A stretch of DNA of 64,000 nt, from positions 49,925,774 to 49,989,773 of the forward strand of contig OX328127.1 of NCBI GenBank assembly GCA_946811695.1, in the 5' to 3' direction. Within the stretch, counting starts at the first letter, position 1. Each line of letters starts with the position of its first letter. The notes beneath the pieces are model-generated. The model was given only the letters and a program-made list of their open reading frames with translations. It was not told the DNA's origin and did no database searches. The translations under genes were made by a program, and so were the position numbers. Of the stretch, positions 43,742-54,425 are shown piece by piece. Source of the DNA: Gonocerus acuteangulatus. Lineage: Eukaryota; Arthropoda; Insecta; Hemiptera; Coreidae.

Positions 43742-43953
43742 TGTAATGATCTAAAAGGGGGTGCTCTAGAAAGAGTCAGTTTCTGGCATAGCAAAGAGTA
43801 GCATTCCTATTCAAAATAAAGGCTAAGTTATATTCCATAAGTCCATCACAAATATTATCTTTTGTCAACCAATTAAATAAATAAGAGTACTAAAAGGGAT
43901 AGCAATTGGCAGTGCTTAGCTTGGCAGTATTTATTTTTTTTAAAGGCAGTGTG
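43742..43953 (+). repeat. B-family LTR, left part of split copy
   Basis: TGTAATGATCTAAAAGGGGG onward matches 7920-8122 closely. It stops at AAAGGCA, where the GC-ended insertion begins; the LTR resumes at about 50780. Confidence 0.9.
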
Positions 43954-43991
43954 AAATAAAAGAAGAGTCCAAATTTCTCGGCTAGGAGCGA

Positions 43992-44262
43992 TAAAGGCCT
44001 ATTCATGCTAGACCGTGCCGGGTCCGGGACGGGCCCCGGTGAAACAATCACACCACTGTTTTTAATGGACTAGTTCACGCTAGACCGTGCCGAGCCCGTG
44101 TCCCGTCCGGGCCCCGGTGAGAAAGGCACGTAGACATTCTTTCCCGTCCGGGCCCGGCCCGGGCCGGCTCCCTCTTTTGTTTGTTTATTTATTTATTTAA
44201 CTAGCTGAATCCGCGAACTTCGTATTGCCTAAATAGCTACGAATCTTCAGAAATAACTACGT
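43992..44262 (+). repeat. left GC-rich terminal inverted repeat
   Basis: TAAAGGCCTATTCATGCTAG then ACCGTGCCGGGTCCGGG; a second TTCACGCTAGACCGTGCCG lies at about 44077. The inner part is AT-rich with CTAGCTGAATCCGCGAACTT, a Helitron-3'-end-like string in reverse. Confidence 0.75.
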
Positions 44263-44269
44263 ATTTATT

Positions 44270-45895
44270 TGGGGAGTGTCACAGGATGGTTTAAAATCGT
44301 CTATCAGATGTCTGTCTGTCTGTTTTTCCTTATACAAATACACACATTTTGGCCAATTTTGACTACACTTTGCACAAAGGTAGGTTTTTAACCGGGAAGT
44401 GGCTTAGACTAGGTCAAAATCTTCAATCAGCTGTCTGTTTGTTCATTATAGTAATGTACACCGTTTGACCAATTGTGACTAAACTAGAGACACAGATGGA
44501 TCTTTATACTTGAAGAATGTTAGGCTAGTTCAAAATCGTCTATCGGCTGTTTGCCTAACTGTTTATTCCTTAAACAAATCCACATGATTTGACAGTTTAT
44601 GATCAAACTTGGCACACGGGACAGGTAGGTCTTGGCTCGGGAAATGGCATAGACTATGTCAACATCGTCTATCAGCTGTCTCTCTGCATTTTTGTGTCTT
44701 ACAAAAAATTCACACCATTTGATCGATTTCGACCAACATTGGCACACAGGTAAGTATATTTCCGGGAAGTATCACAGGCTAGGTCCAAATAGTCCATCAG
44801 CTGCCTTTCTGCATTTTGTTCACAAATTGACAATATTTGACCGTTTTTGATCAAACTTGGCACACAGGTAGGTCATAGTCAGGGAAGTGGCCTAGACTAG
44901 GTCAACATCGTCTATCAGCTGTCTCTCTGTATTTTTAATCCTTACACAAATTCATACCACTTCAACAATTATGACCAAAATTGATAGACAGGTAGATATA
45001 TTCTTCCAGGAAATGGCATGGACTAGGTCAACATCGTCTATCAGCTGTCTCTCTGCATTTTTATTCCTTACACAAATTCATACCACTTCAACAATTATGA
45101 CCAAAATTGATAGACAGGTAGATATATTCTTCCAGGAAATGGCATGGACTAGGTCAACATCGTCTATCAGCTGTATCTCTGCATTTTGTTCTATACACAA
45201 ATTGAGAACATTTGATCTACTTTGACCAAAATTGGCGCACAGGTAGGTCTTGTTCGGGGAAATGACATAGACTAGTTCAACATCGTCAATCAGCTGTCTG
45301 TCTGCATTTTTATTCCTTACACAAATTCACAACATTTTATCGATTTTTACCAAAATTGGTTCACATGTAGGTGTATATATCCGGGAAATGGCATAGACTA
45401 GGTCAACAGACCTAGCTGTCTGTCTGCATTTTTATTCCTTACACAAATTCACAACATTTCATCGATTTTTACCAAAATTGGTTCACATGTAGGTATATAT
45501 ATCCGGGAAATGGCATAGACTAGGTCAACATAGTCTATCAGCTGTCTGTCTGCATTTTTAATCCTTACACAAATTCACAACATTTCATCGATTTTAACCA
45601 AAATTGGTTCACATGTAGGTATATATATCCGGGAAATGGCATAGACTAGGTCAACATAGTCTATCAGCTGTCTCTCTGCATTTTGTTCTGTACCCAAATT
45701 GAGAAAATTTGACCGATTTTGACCAAAATTAGCTGACAGGTAGGTCTTGGTCTGGGAAATGGCATAGACTAGGTAAACATCGCCTATCAGCTGTCTGTCT
45801 GCATTTCGTTCTACACAAAAAATGACCGTTTTTGACTAAACTTGGCACACAGGTAGGTCATGGTCCGGGGAATGCACTGGCTAGGTCAAAAAGGT
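44270..45895. repeat. about 126-bp minisatellite, about 13 units
   Basis: The unit includes CATAGACTAGGTCAACATCG, CTATCAGCTGTCTCTCTGCA, ACACAAATTCATACCACTTC and GACCAAAATTG-x-CACAGGTAGG. Marker spacing (for example 45015 to 45141, 45512 to 45639 to 45765) gives a period of 125-127 bp. Units diverge at the left edge and are most alike at 44990-45800. The short frames through it are not genes. Confidence 0.9.
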
Positions 45896-46490
45896 AATAA
45901 TGCAATTTAAATTAATTTATATTTGCGTTAACGAGGAAAAAAAAGAACCCACTTTTCTATATTCCCATACAAAAGATTCACAATAATACTTAAAAGTCAA
46001 TATCAAATTTAATACCATACCACAAAGTTTTAGTGTTAGTGAAGAGGTTCAGGGAAAGCAAAACAATTGAGTGACATTAGTGTACTCAATTGTAAATATG
46101 TCAATATTTGAAGGGCTCATTGCCAAAGGTTACTATCCCGAAATTAGAAAATACTTAAAAAATCGAATTTAAAGTAAATAGAATCTAAAATACATTGTGT
46201 TGGTGACAAAAATGATTTCAATTGGAGCAATTTAAGTCAATTAAGTCATCAACAGTAATGTTTTCAGATTTTTTTAGTTACTACTAGTTTTTGGCACTCA
46301 GCCCTTCATTTTCACGATGGTAACATTAGCCAGAAAGAAATTGTCTATAATTAAATATAAATTGTCTGTGGTAAAATGTCACTTGAAATGTAAACATCTC
46401 TTTGCTGTGCATCTATAATATTAGTAAATCTAAAAGCCACAAGTTTCTATAAAATTACTAAAGTGTTGTGTGTTTGTGACTTACTAAATA

Positions 46491-46880
46491 TGCCTCTTAT
46501 AAGGCGTCGGACAAATGTAGGCAGATGAACCCGAAATGCAAAGAATCAAATTAAATATCAATGTTATTGTACTGCCCAGGAACGTGAAGATCGAAATGAA
46601 CATGAAAGAATTCGGTTAAGACAGACCCGTGGAGAGCGACATTCGACTAATAATGGTGCAAGTTAGAATCGAGCTGCTGTGAATTCATTACAGTACCTGC
46701 AGCTGTGTTGCTATTGGACCTATGAACTCAGTTTGACTATAAACAAATTCCAGGGGCAGTCATTATGTGTTTGTGGTATTCATTTAGAAACCCCATGTTT
46801 CTCGCATGGTCAATTGTATGTCGCCTTTTCCCGTGGTGGAAAAACCATCTGCTCTGTTTGTTTACGCGTCAGGTAATCAA
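46491..46880 (+). pseudogene. Helitron Rep/helicase remnant (N-terminus fused to C-terminus)
   Basis: 46491 starts MPLIRRRTNVGR (then a stop), continuing CTAQEREDRNEHERIRLRQT, typical of Helitron ORF N-termini. At 46679-46876 it reads [20 protein letters not shown] then [20 protein letters not shown], the terminal helicase motifs (T-I-N-K-x-Q-G-Q and H-G-Q-L-Y-V-A-x-S-R). Everything between (Rep catalytic domain and most of the helicase) is missing, so this is an internal-deletion derivative. Confidence 0.85.
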
Positions 46881-47159
46881 AGAAAAATTATCGCGTACCA
46901 TAATAAACTACAATACAAATGAAACTTAATTTAGAAGAGGCAAGTAAAAGTAAAATGTAATATAACAAGTAGATATAATAATAAGAAATCAGAAATCGTA
47001 ATTTTCATTGTGATTTTTTATTGACTATTAAAAGAATTTTAAGTGTTTTACAATTTCTACTTATTTTACATAATTTAATCGTTGACTTATCAACTTTCTT
47101 TTTTTATCTTACTAGTAGACATTGTGTCCCGAATAACAGAATAAGAAATAAATAAAAGA

Positions 47160-47455
47160 AATTCAAACATGCAGTAAATATTTTAGTCTAGTACCATGAT
47201 TCTATGTAACCAAACCAAAAACTTGATGTAACAACTATTTTTCCGATTTTCTTGGAAACGGTTAATGCTATTGCTTTATCCGGTTCCAGTCATTTACTAG
47301 CGAAAACGAGTACTTACATGCATGTGATGTAAGCGTAAATTTTTTTCGCTTCAAAAACCATGTTCTGTTCGTTAGCAAACTTGATCTTTCAAATTAGACG
47401 AACGATTTTTATACCAAATTTCATGAAAATCAGACCATTTAAGACAAGGAAACCG

Positions 47456-47457
<2 letters not shown>
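47160..47457 (-). repeat. Helitron-type interior repeat, minus strand
   Basis: Same block as 33780-34170 (CCAAACCAAAAAC, GAAAACGGTT-like, TTTCATGAAAATCAGACCAT). Ends at a (TA)n run, 47458-47520. Confidence 0.65.

Positions 47458-47520
<63 letters not shown>
47458..47520. repeat. (TA)n microsatellite, left flank of the pogo-like element
   Basis: The TA run continues on the other side at 49107-49145, so the element inserted into a TA tract. Confidence 0.95.
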
Positions 47521-47523
<3 letters not shown>

Positions 47524-49103
47524 GAAGGTGTTGTACCTTTGACCACTTTGCACAATTGAATTTTTTTCAGCTTGAATATTCATGGTAAATTCATTTTTTT
47601 TATTTGGTTGTAATTAGTATTATATTGTTTATCATATATAATTTTTTCAAGGTTCTAACTTTACATTTAATTTTTTTTATAAATTCTTAAAAAAATAATC
47701 GTAGTGGTCAAAGGTACAACATGTAGTTGTACCTTTGACCACGGGGTGTTGTACCACTGACCACCTAAAAACAACACAGCAGTGCAGAAAAAAAATTGTA
47801 TTGAGTAATATTATAAATAATTGTAAGTTTAATAAATACAGGACATGGGTGTAAGCATAATAAAAAGCTATTATTGATATTATGTTATGCTTAATATGCT
47901 GAAAAATCCAGTCCAATCGATAAACTGTAATAATATAACTGTCAAGCAGATCCACTAGCAATAGTAGGGTATGGAAGTTTAGCCACAATGTCTTCAACAT
48001 CAATATCATACAAATTTTTATCTTCTCTCGTAAACTTGTCACTTAAAGTTTGTTTTTTCAAATATTTTATCCTAAACATTGGACATTTAATACCACAGAT
48101 CTCTGCGATTAAATATGTAATAATCTTTTTACTTTTATTTTTAACTCCTTTTTTAAAAATTGTTGCTGGTTCATTGACTTAATTCACGACATTCATTAGA
48201 CAGATAAACGTCACTTTCTCCTGAAGAAATTTCGGTGTCAGTATCAAAATCTGAATTGTTATTAGAATAATTTTCTTTTTATTTACCACTTTTTAAGGAA
48301 AGGGTTCATTTGTGTATGGTTTCTTACGTTTAGAGTGTGGCTTTTGTTTTGTTTTTTCACTTTCAATAGTTATCTTTACAGGAATATCTGTCGGAATATG
48401 AGTTTTCCCTTTAGGCCGGCCCCTATTTGACATTTTCCTAGTCTGCACTTTTCGATGACGTCTTACAACTTCAAGTGGAACGATAAGGGGCGATAGGATT
48501 GAACTGCTACAACTGAGGATTAATAAAGCCAGCTTGAACTTATTTAATTTATTATTTTTTAAATTCTTTGAAAAATTGAAGTAACCAATATTAATTTAAA
48601 ATATATTGTAACCAATATTAATTTAAAAGATATTGTTGCAGAAGAACAAAAAAAATGAATTATGTAAAAATCACTCAGGTGTGTTGTACCTTTGACCTGG
48701 TCAAAGATACAACACCTAGTCGTGGTCAGAGGTACAACACCCTGGTAGTGCAAATTATAAAGCATGCTAAAAATGTTAGGGTTAAGATAAATCAATTTAA
48801 GAAGCTAAACCATGTTTCTTATTGTAATAGCTACTTTGTCAAATTATTTCCATCTAAAAAGACATAATACAAAAAAAATTATTAGGCAAACCGTTATCAA
48901 TAAATAACTTACATTTTTATAATAAAAATGGATAAGTATTTTTTGCAAAAATATTCTTAGACTTGAACTATCCAAAGTAGGTTACACAAGCCCTTCAGTG
49001 AAGGAGCTAAACACTAATCACACCAAAATTTATAAAATGTTGCTACGTGCCGCGACAGCCCCGGTGGTCAAAGGTACAAGACGGTAAGAGGTATAACACC
49101 TTC

Positions 49104-49106
<3 letters not shown>
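47521..49106 (-). mobile_element. pogo-like DNA transposon derivative with sub-terminal repeats
   Basis: 1586 bp, ends GGGGAAGGTGTTGTACCT and its complement (AGGTATAACACCTTCCCC), with TA on both sides. The motif TTGTACCTTTGACCAC occurs at least eight times in both orientations near the ends and inside. The minus strand encodes two transposase remnants: RGRPKGKTHIPTDIPVK (about 48435-48370) and DIDVEDIVAKLPYPTI (about 48000-47950), like the C-terminal part of pogo/Tigger transposases. The DDE catalytic core is missing. Confidence 0.65.
47940..48440 (-). pseudogene. pogo-like transposase C-terminal remnant
   Basis: Minus strand: Met, then SNRGRPKGKTHIPTDIPVK, a Lys-rich linker, a stop, then in another frame SDFDTDTEISSGESDVY, and near the end MFRIKYLKKQTLSDKFTRED then DIDVEDIVAKLPYPTIASGS. 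The last part resembles the D-I-x-x-x-L-P-x-P tail of pogo-type enzymes. Two or more frame breaks. Confidence 0.55.

Positions 49107-49150
<44 letters not shown>
49107..49150. repeat. (TA)n microsatellite, right flank of the pogo-like element
   Basis: Continuation of the TA target tract. Confidence 0.9.
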
Positions 49151-49152
<2 letters not shown>

Positions 49153-49560
49153 CTAGCTGTTACCCGGCGTGCCATGCTACACCTACTTTCTTTATATAGA
49201 ACAGCCTAAATAAATTAGGAACAAAATAAGTATTATTAAAATATAATCACACGGATCTGTAACTGTTTTGACCCCGTGACCTCTCAACTGTGATTCCTAG
49301 ACGACTTTGACCTACCCTATCACACCCACGTATCAAGACATACATGTATGCCAACTTTGGTAAAAATCGATCTAACGGTGTGGATTTGTATAAGGCACAA
49401 ACGTACAGACAGACAGCTGGAATTTTATTTGACCTAGTCTAGGAGATTTCTCGAATCAAGACCTATCATTATTCTAAGTTTGATCAAAATCGGTCAAACG
49501 GTGTGGATTTGTATAAGTAACAAACAAACAAACAAAATGACCGACAGACAGAGATATATG
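49151..49560 (-). repeat. Helitron-like 3' end and adjacent minisatellite-like sequence
   Basis: Minus strand ends GGCACGCCGGGTAACAGC then TAG next to the TA tract: a Helitron-like 3' terminus. 49360-49550 contains units (GATCAAAATCGGTCAAACGG, CAGACAGCTGGAATTTTATT) related to the 126-bp array in reverse. Confidence 0.5.
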
Positions 49561-49905
49561 GGGGCGAGGTTAGCTCAGTGGTAGAGTACTGGACTAATAA
49601 GCTGGAGGCCTGAGTTCAAATCTCGAGCAAGCACTAAAGATTTTTTCTTCTAATGTGTTCGTTCATGGGTTGAATTCGGCCTCCCTGACCGTCCCTAGTC
49701 CAACACAGCATTTGATTAATTTAAAAGTGGGTACCTTGGTTGGTGCTAATGACTCTAGCAGTCGAAGCAGCTAAGAAGAAAATCAGGTAGCCAGAGCATA
49801 GTACTAACCACACTATCTCCCTAGTATGCCGTATGGTCATGAATCAGATACCTCTATAATATCTGCCCCTCAGGGCCCTCGTGGCCTGTTACGGGGCTGA
49901 TTTTA
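49561..49905 (+). repeat. tRNA-derived SINE
   Basis: Head GTTAGCTCAGTGGTAGAGTA (A-box, D-arm) and GAGTTCAAATCTC (B-box, T-arm) in tRNA spacing, followed by an unrelated body of about 270 bp to GGCCTGTTACGGGGCTGATT. The acceptor ends do not pair well, so it is not a functional tRNA. The tail runs into (TA)n. Confidence 0.7.
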
Positions 49906-49973
49906 TATGTATATATATATACATATATGTACATATATACATATATGTATATATATACATATATACACATATG

Positions 49974-50042
<69 letters not shown>
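49906..50042. repeat. complex (TA/ATGTAC)n plus (CA)n microsatellite
   Basis: ATATGTACATATATAC-type repeats, a pure TA run, then about 14 bases of CA. Frames here are artefacts. Confidence 0.9.
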
Positions 50043-50043
<1 letters not shown>

Positions 50044-50200
50044 AATTTGAACCACCGTTATTTTCGGTCTCTAGGGGTTCTGAAATGCAAAATTTTGTAT
50101 TCGGCACTTCCGGATTGCGTCGTGAGGTCAACCTTATAAGCGGATTTTTCCCCTATGGAGGGAGGGAGGACCCCCACCGTCCAGGTCATTCTGGAAGAGA
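50043..50200 (+). repeat. repeat shared with 34171-34335
   Basis: AATTTGAACCACCGTTATTT, GGTCTCTAGGGGTTCTGAAA and GGAGGGAGGGAGGA. Same order as the copy at 34171. Confidence 0.7.
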
Positions 50201-50429
50201 CATTCTCATATCATATAGTTTATATTAGCATAAATATGCTTTAACCGATGGCTAAACTAAAACAAAATTACACAAACGTGTCCGCTGGTGTTCAGGCATG
50301 GGCAGTAGCCATGTAAGAAAAATAAGACTGTAATTTATACTGTAGTATCAACTGAAGCTACAGCATATTTATTTTCCTGAATTTGAGCAGAAGCTCTAAA
50401 CGATTTTTTTTTATTTTCTGTAATTTATT

Positions 50430-50779
50430 TATTAGTTATTTCCAAAGATGCGTAGCTATTTAGGCGGTACGAAGTTTGCGGATTCAGCTAGTTAAATAAA
50501 TAAATAAACAAACAAGAGAGGGAGCCGGCCCGGGCCGGGCCCGGACGGGAAAGAATATCTACTTCCCTTTCTCAACGGGGCCCGGCCGGGACATGGGCTC
50601 GGCACGGTCTAGCGTGAACTAGTCCATTAAAAACAGTGGTGTGATTGTTTCACCGTGTCCCGTCCGTGCCCCGTCCCGGACCCGGCACGGTCTAGCGTGA
50701 ATAGGTTATAGCATGCATGCTGCCTTGGCAACCGGGGCCCGGCCCGGACCCGGCACGGTCTAGCGTGAATAGGCCTTTA
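50430..50779 (-). repeat. right GC-rich terminal inverted repeat
   Basis: Complement of 43992-44262, with an extra GGCCCGGCCCGGACCCGGCA block and a second CACGGTCTAGCGTGAATAGG end at 50755-50779. Confidence 0.75.
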
Positions 50780-51681
50780 GGCATAGAGATATACAAGTTT
50801 CCCAGGAAGATAAGAATAGAGGTGCTTCCAAAAAATGCCCTTTGAACATCCAGGTGGCGATCGCTGAAGCCAAACTTCCTTGGTATGGTGGGAGTAACGC
50901 CTATAAAAAGGGCCTCCCCCCACCACTCTCTCTTACTCGAGCACCAGAGACGAAGGGCACACGATCTCTCTGCAGAACCAGCTGGTCAGCCGACACCAAG
51001 CTCTCACTTCATCTTCTCATGATGGCCAGACACCACTCCATGATCTAGCAGCCGGCCATCATTCTCATCAACATGCCGACATAACTACGACCAGTCTCCC
51101 TCTTCACTTCCAGAACATCATCCGTATCATAAGCTGAGTATACCTCAATAACTGCCAATCTTCAATTAAATTCAAAAGCTAGCTAATATTTCATAATGGC
51201 CAATATTTATATTTTAATATATAAGTTAATTTTAATTATGTTCTAACTTTTCTTTAATAACCCAACATTGATACAATTATGTGAGTCAAGCACCTTTTCT
51301 TTCTTATATTTTATTTTATATCACAGCCATGCCAAATCGTAAATTACACTTTTTATTTCAATATAAGTCAGTTGTTTCCAACTCTATTTTATTTACTATG
51401 AACCTTTCTCCTGGTATTTAATATGGTCTCAACACATAGAAGGACAGATGGTAAGAAGTGGTTCTAATTATATATTTCTCATGCTTTTCTTTCAGGAAAT
51501 TTATTAAATTAATTTAAATATTCAAATAGTTTTATTCATAAAATCCGTATGTGGTGAGTTTGGTAATATTAAATGAGCCCTGAGATAAAATGAAAAAATA
51601 ATAAAAACATTCTAAATCAACTTTTTCTATAACAACTTTTTTATTCTTTTCTCCCCCCCCCCCCCCCCAAACACCAAATCT
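50780..51681 (+). repeat. B-family LTR, right part of split copy
   Basis: GGCATAGAGATATACAAGTT onward matches 8125-9000, including the CCTATAAAAAGGGCCTCCCC region. It ends in a C-run (51650-51668) and CAAACACCAAATCT, immediately before a primer-site sequence. Confidence 0.9.
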
Positions 51682-51700
51682 TGGTGACCCAACGTGGGGC
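51682..51700 (+). promoter_or_regulatory. B-family primer-binding site, tRNA-Lys type
   Basis: TGGTGACCCAACGTGGGGC directly after the LTR; complementary to an animal tRNA-Lys 3' end (GCCCCACGTTGGGCGCCA) except at two positions. The A and B families therefore use related primers. Confidence 0.7.
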
Positions 51701-51724
51701 AATCCACTAAACACAACAATATAA

Positions 51725-51728
<4 letters not shown>

Positions 51729-51784
<56 letters not shown>
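51729..51784. repeat. (TA)n microsatellite
   Basis: TA run after the B-family primer-site remnant. Confidence 0.95.
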
Positions 51785-51787
<3 letters not shown>

Positions 51788-54276
51788 CACTTTTTATTAA
51801 ATATCAAAAAGTAAAACCACAAAGTAACAAGCATGCTTGTTTTAAATTTTAAAGGTTTCATCAAGATTTATTTTAAAATAAATATCCATATCTATGAAAA
51901 AACGTTATATGAATGTTGTCATTACATATTTGACAATGGTACATTAAAATATACCTGTAAAATACAATAGTTCTTACTTAAAAAGGAGATGGTCCACAAT
52001 TAATAATTTTGAATTGATCCTAAAATAAAAGTGTATTAAATATGTACGGAGGTAGGTGTGGGAATGAGCTCCAACTATTGTTGTTAAATCTGTGAATACA
52101 GAGAAAGTAGTGTGAACAAATTTGGACGAAGAACAGAAAAGGACAAAGAATGGAAAAATTTGTGGCAGACAGAATGACTTGGAAGCGTTGGTAATGACAG
52201 ATCAGGGCAGTGAAAGTATAGCAGTAGATTGGAGGAGAAGATTGTAAAGAGGTAAAGAATGAAGGAATAGTAGAAAGGTATGGGTAAGAACATGACTTCA
52301 GGATTCTGAACATATTACTACAGACAGAAACGTAACCCTTTCATATTTTGTTACTGGTATCAAGATGTAGATGAATGGATGTTGACAGGAGTTGTCATTT
52401 TATGGTTCTTTCCAATTAATTATATAAGAATGTTTCTGTTTTTTGGTGATAGTGTATGTTAAAACACAGTTTTTTACTTCCCTGTTAGTTTATTTATTAT
52501 GTGTAATAAGATGTACAAAAGTGTTCCAATGTACAAATGCACAATACATAGGTTTCAATGCTCAAGATCAAGGCTAAAAATAGCAGTAAAAAAAAAATAC
52601 AGTATTACCTAAGAAATAATTTCTAAATAAAGATGTTTTCATTGTAAAATTGAAGTTATTTCAAAGAAAGAATACTGTGCGGAGTGCTTGTACAAAGTAG
52701 TCGGCTAAAGGGGAAAAAATGTATCATAATATTTAAAGTGCAAAGAAGAGAATTTAAGGACGAGAAGAAAATATTCCAAGTGGATGATAAGCACTCGGCA
52801 CCAATAAACATAACAGCTTCCATTAAAAATAACAGTAACAAAAACTTTAATTAAGGCATTGAAGCTATTATTTACAGCATAGCTATGGAATGAGTTGAAA
52901 GATAATTTTAATAAGTCTCAGTTAAAAGTAGAGGTAAGTGGAGCGGGGAGGGGGGGGGGGTATTAAATTACAAGTCTCGCTAGGAATAACCCTTATTTTC
53001 AGCTAATGTCCAGTAAATTCAGCCATTTTGTTGTAAAACAAAAGTATTACAAATTTCAAACAATTGTTTCTCTTTTCTTGTCATTAGGTAACGGGTGTTA
53101 GCTTTGAATGGTCAATTCTAATTCAAGCCAAAACAACCTCGTCCCTTCTATTGGCTCGATAACTGGAAGGGCAATCTTTGATGATATGTTTTTTAGCCTG
53201 TAGTTGGTTGTCCAAGAGTGTTCGCAGTAGTTCAGAAAAAATGTCTTTTTAATTCTGTTTATGTCTTCATGTAGCATAGGATGAGATGCTCGCCAGTCTG
53301 AAGTTGATAAGTTTGCCATATCACTAACTATGTCGCAGAGCTCAGCTGTAAACACACTGCATAAGTCATTTAAATTTATTTTGAACTGAATTCATTTTGC
53401 CCTTGATGCAGGCTCCACACGGTGCTCATTTCAGACTTCTTTTCTCCTAACTTTGTTTGAAATAAACTCAATACAAAAAACTCAAATAGAAAATTAAATC
53501 CATAATCCAGAGAGAGTCCTTGTGATGAGTCCGAGAAAAACACCAAAAAATGTGTAGACAAAATCACAGATGAACAATATATCCAATAGGCAAGAAGAAA
53601 ATCTGTATGAAAAGTCCAAGTATATCACAAAAATCAAAGTAAATATTATAATATCGAAGAAAATATTGCAGTAAGGAAGAGTAACTAGCAAGATCCGTAG
53701 AAAAATGGTTGACCGGTTTGCGGGATTCAGCTTACAGGCTGGCCACAGGGTTACTCCTAAAATCTCCTAGTGATAGGCAAAGACGAATGTTGTGAATAGT
53801 GTTTAACATGACTTCCCAGTTTGTGCAATTGATAAGTCTCAACTAATTTAGAGAGTTTGTACGTTTTATTACTGTATTTTTTATATATAAAATCCATGTC
53901 GATCGTTTCGTCTGATCAAACGTCAGATCAACGAATTTCAGCGCAGATGTGTAGTGTAGGATGTGAATGGAGTACCACTTGTGGAATAGGCTGGAGTATT
54001 TTATTTTTTCTTCAGTATCATGTTCCTACTTTGGAAGAATTTCTTTACCATTCACCAAATACAGTCCACTCAGTTTCATCCAAAGACAGTCAAGATCATC
54101 TCCAACATGCACATCCCTCATCAAACGTAAATAGATAATTAATCATCTAAGCTCAATTATATTTCAATATTCAAAACATAAGAAAATGAATCTTCAACGA
54201 TCAAGAATTAAAAATATTTGATGGTATAATTTTATTTTGCACTCTTTAATAGTGAATAATAATAATTTATATAAAC
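51785..54276. other. upstream end of the 36.7 kb intron, nothing assigned
   Basis: No supported gene. Short frames at 52020-52313, 53098-53355 and 53857-54138 show no motif I recognise, lack splice-phase continuity with the dynein exons and are not counted. A G-run lies at 52946-52960. Confidence 0.45.
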
Positions 54277-54425
54277 CTTTGTAGAGTTTATCAGCTGATG
54301 CCAGTGTCTCTCCCGAATGGCAAGATTTTGTAGTTCACCGACAGCTTTAAGAGACGTAAGCATGTTCTTAACAGTTGCCTCAAGGGTGGTATAAGTGTCC
54401 CAGTTCTTCATTTCTTTATCAAACG
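54277..54425 (-). CDS. dynein heavy chain exon h (linker)
   Basis: Two bases plus 49 codons, acceptor TTCTAG, donor GTTTAT, phase 0 end. Encodes FDKEMKNWDTYTTLEATVKN, then LAIRERHWHQLI, the R-E-R-H-W motif universal in dynein linkers. Its downstream neighbour exon is 36.7 kb away at 17576. The protein motif order shows no missing residues, so this is one very large intron. Confidence 0.96.

Larger units (their letters stand above)
43954..50779. mobile_element. 6.8 kb composite insertion with GC-rich inverted ends
   Basis: Interrupts the B-family LTR; AGGCA occurs at both junctions (43949-43953 and 50779-50783), a possible 5-bp duplication. Inverted ends of about 280 bp: 43992-44262 and 50430-50705 (CTATTCA-GCTAGACCGTGCCG, then ATCACACCACTG, then GGCCCGGCCCGGGCCGG). 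The right side carries an additional half-copy up to 50779. The interior holds a minisatellite, a Helitron helicase remnant, a pogo-like element and a tRNA-derived SINE. The TIR family was not recognised; 43 extra bases precede the left TIR. Confidence 0.65.

Noticed and set aside
44270..45895. CRISPR array from regularly spaced repeats
   Set aside because: The units are long (126 bp), wholly similar without unique spacers, and the DNA is eukaryotic: a minisatellite.
49561..49640. Functional tRNA gene
   Set aside because: A- and B-boxes are present, but the acceptor arm does not pair and no 3' end fits; better explained as a SINE head.
49881..50228. Tyr-Ile-rich open frames on both strands (also at 2505-2757, 42558-42879, 47389-47583 and 51532-51864)
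   Set aside because: They read through TA/CA microsatellites; such runs are open in several frames on both strands by composition alone.
53098..53355. 85-codon minus-strand frame (and 53376-53567, 53494-53691) as possible extra dynein exon
   Set aside because: Sequence does not match any dynein tail or linker segment, and exons h and i are contiguous in the family alignment.
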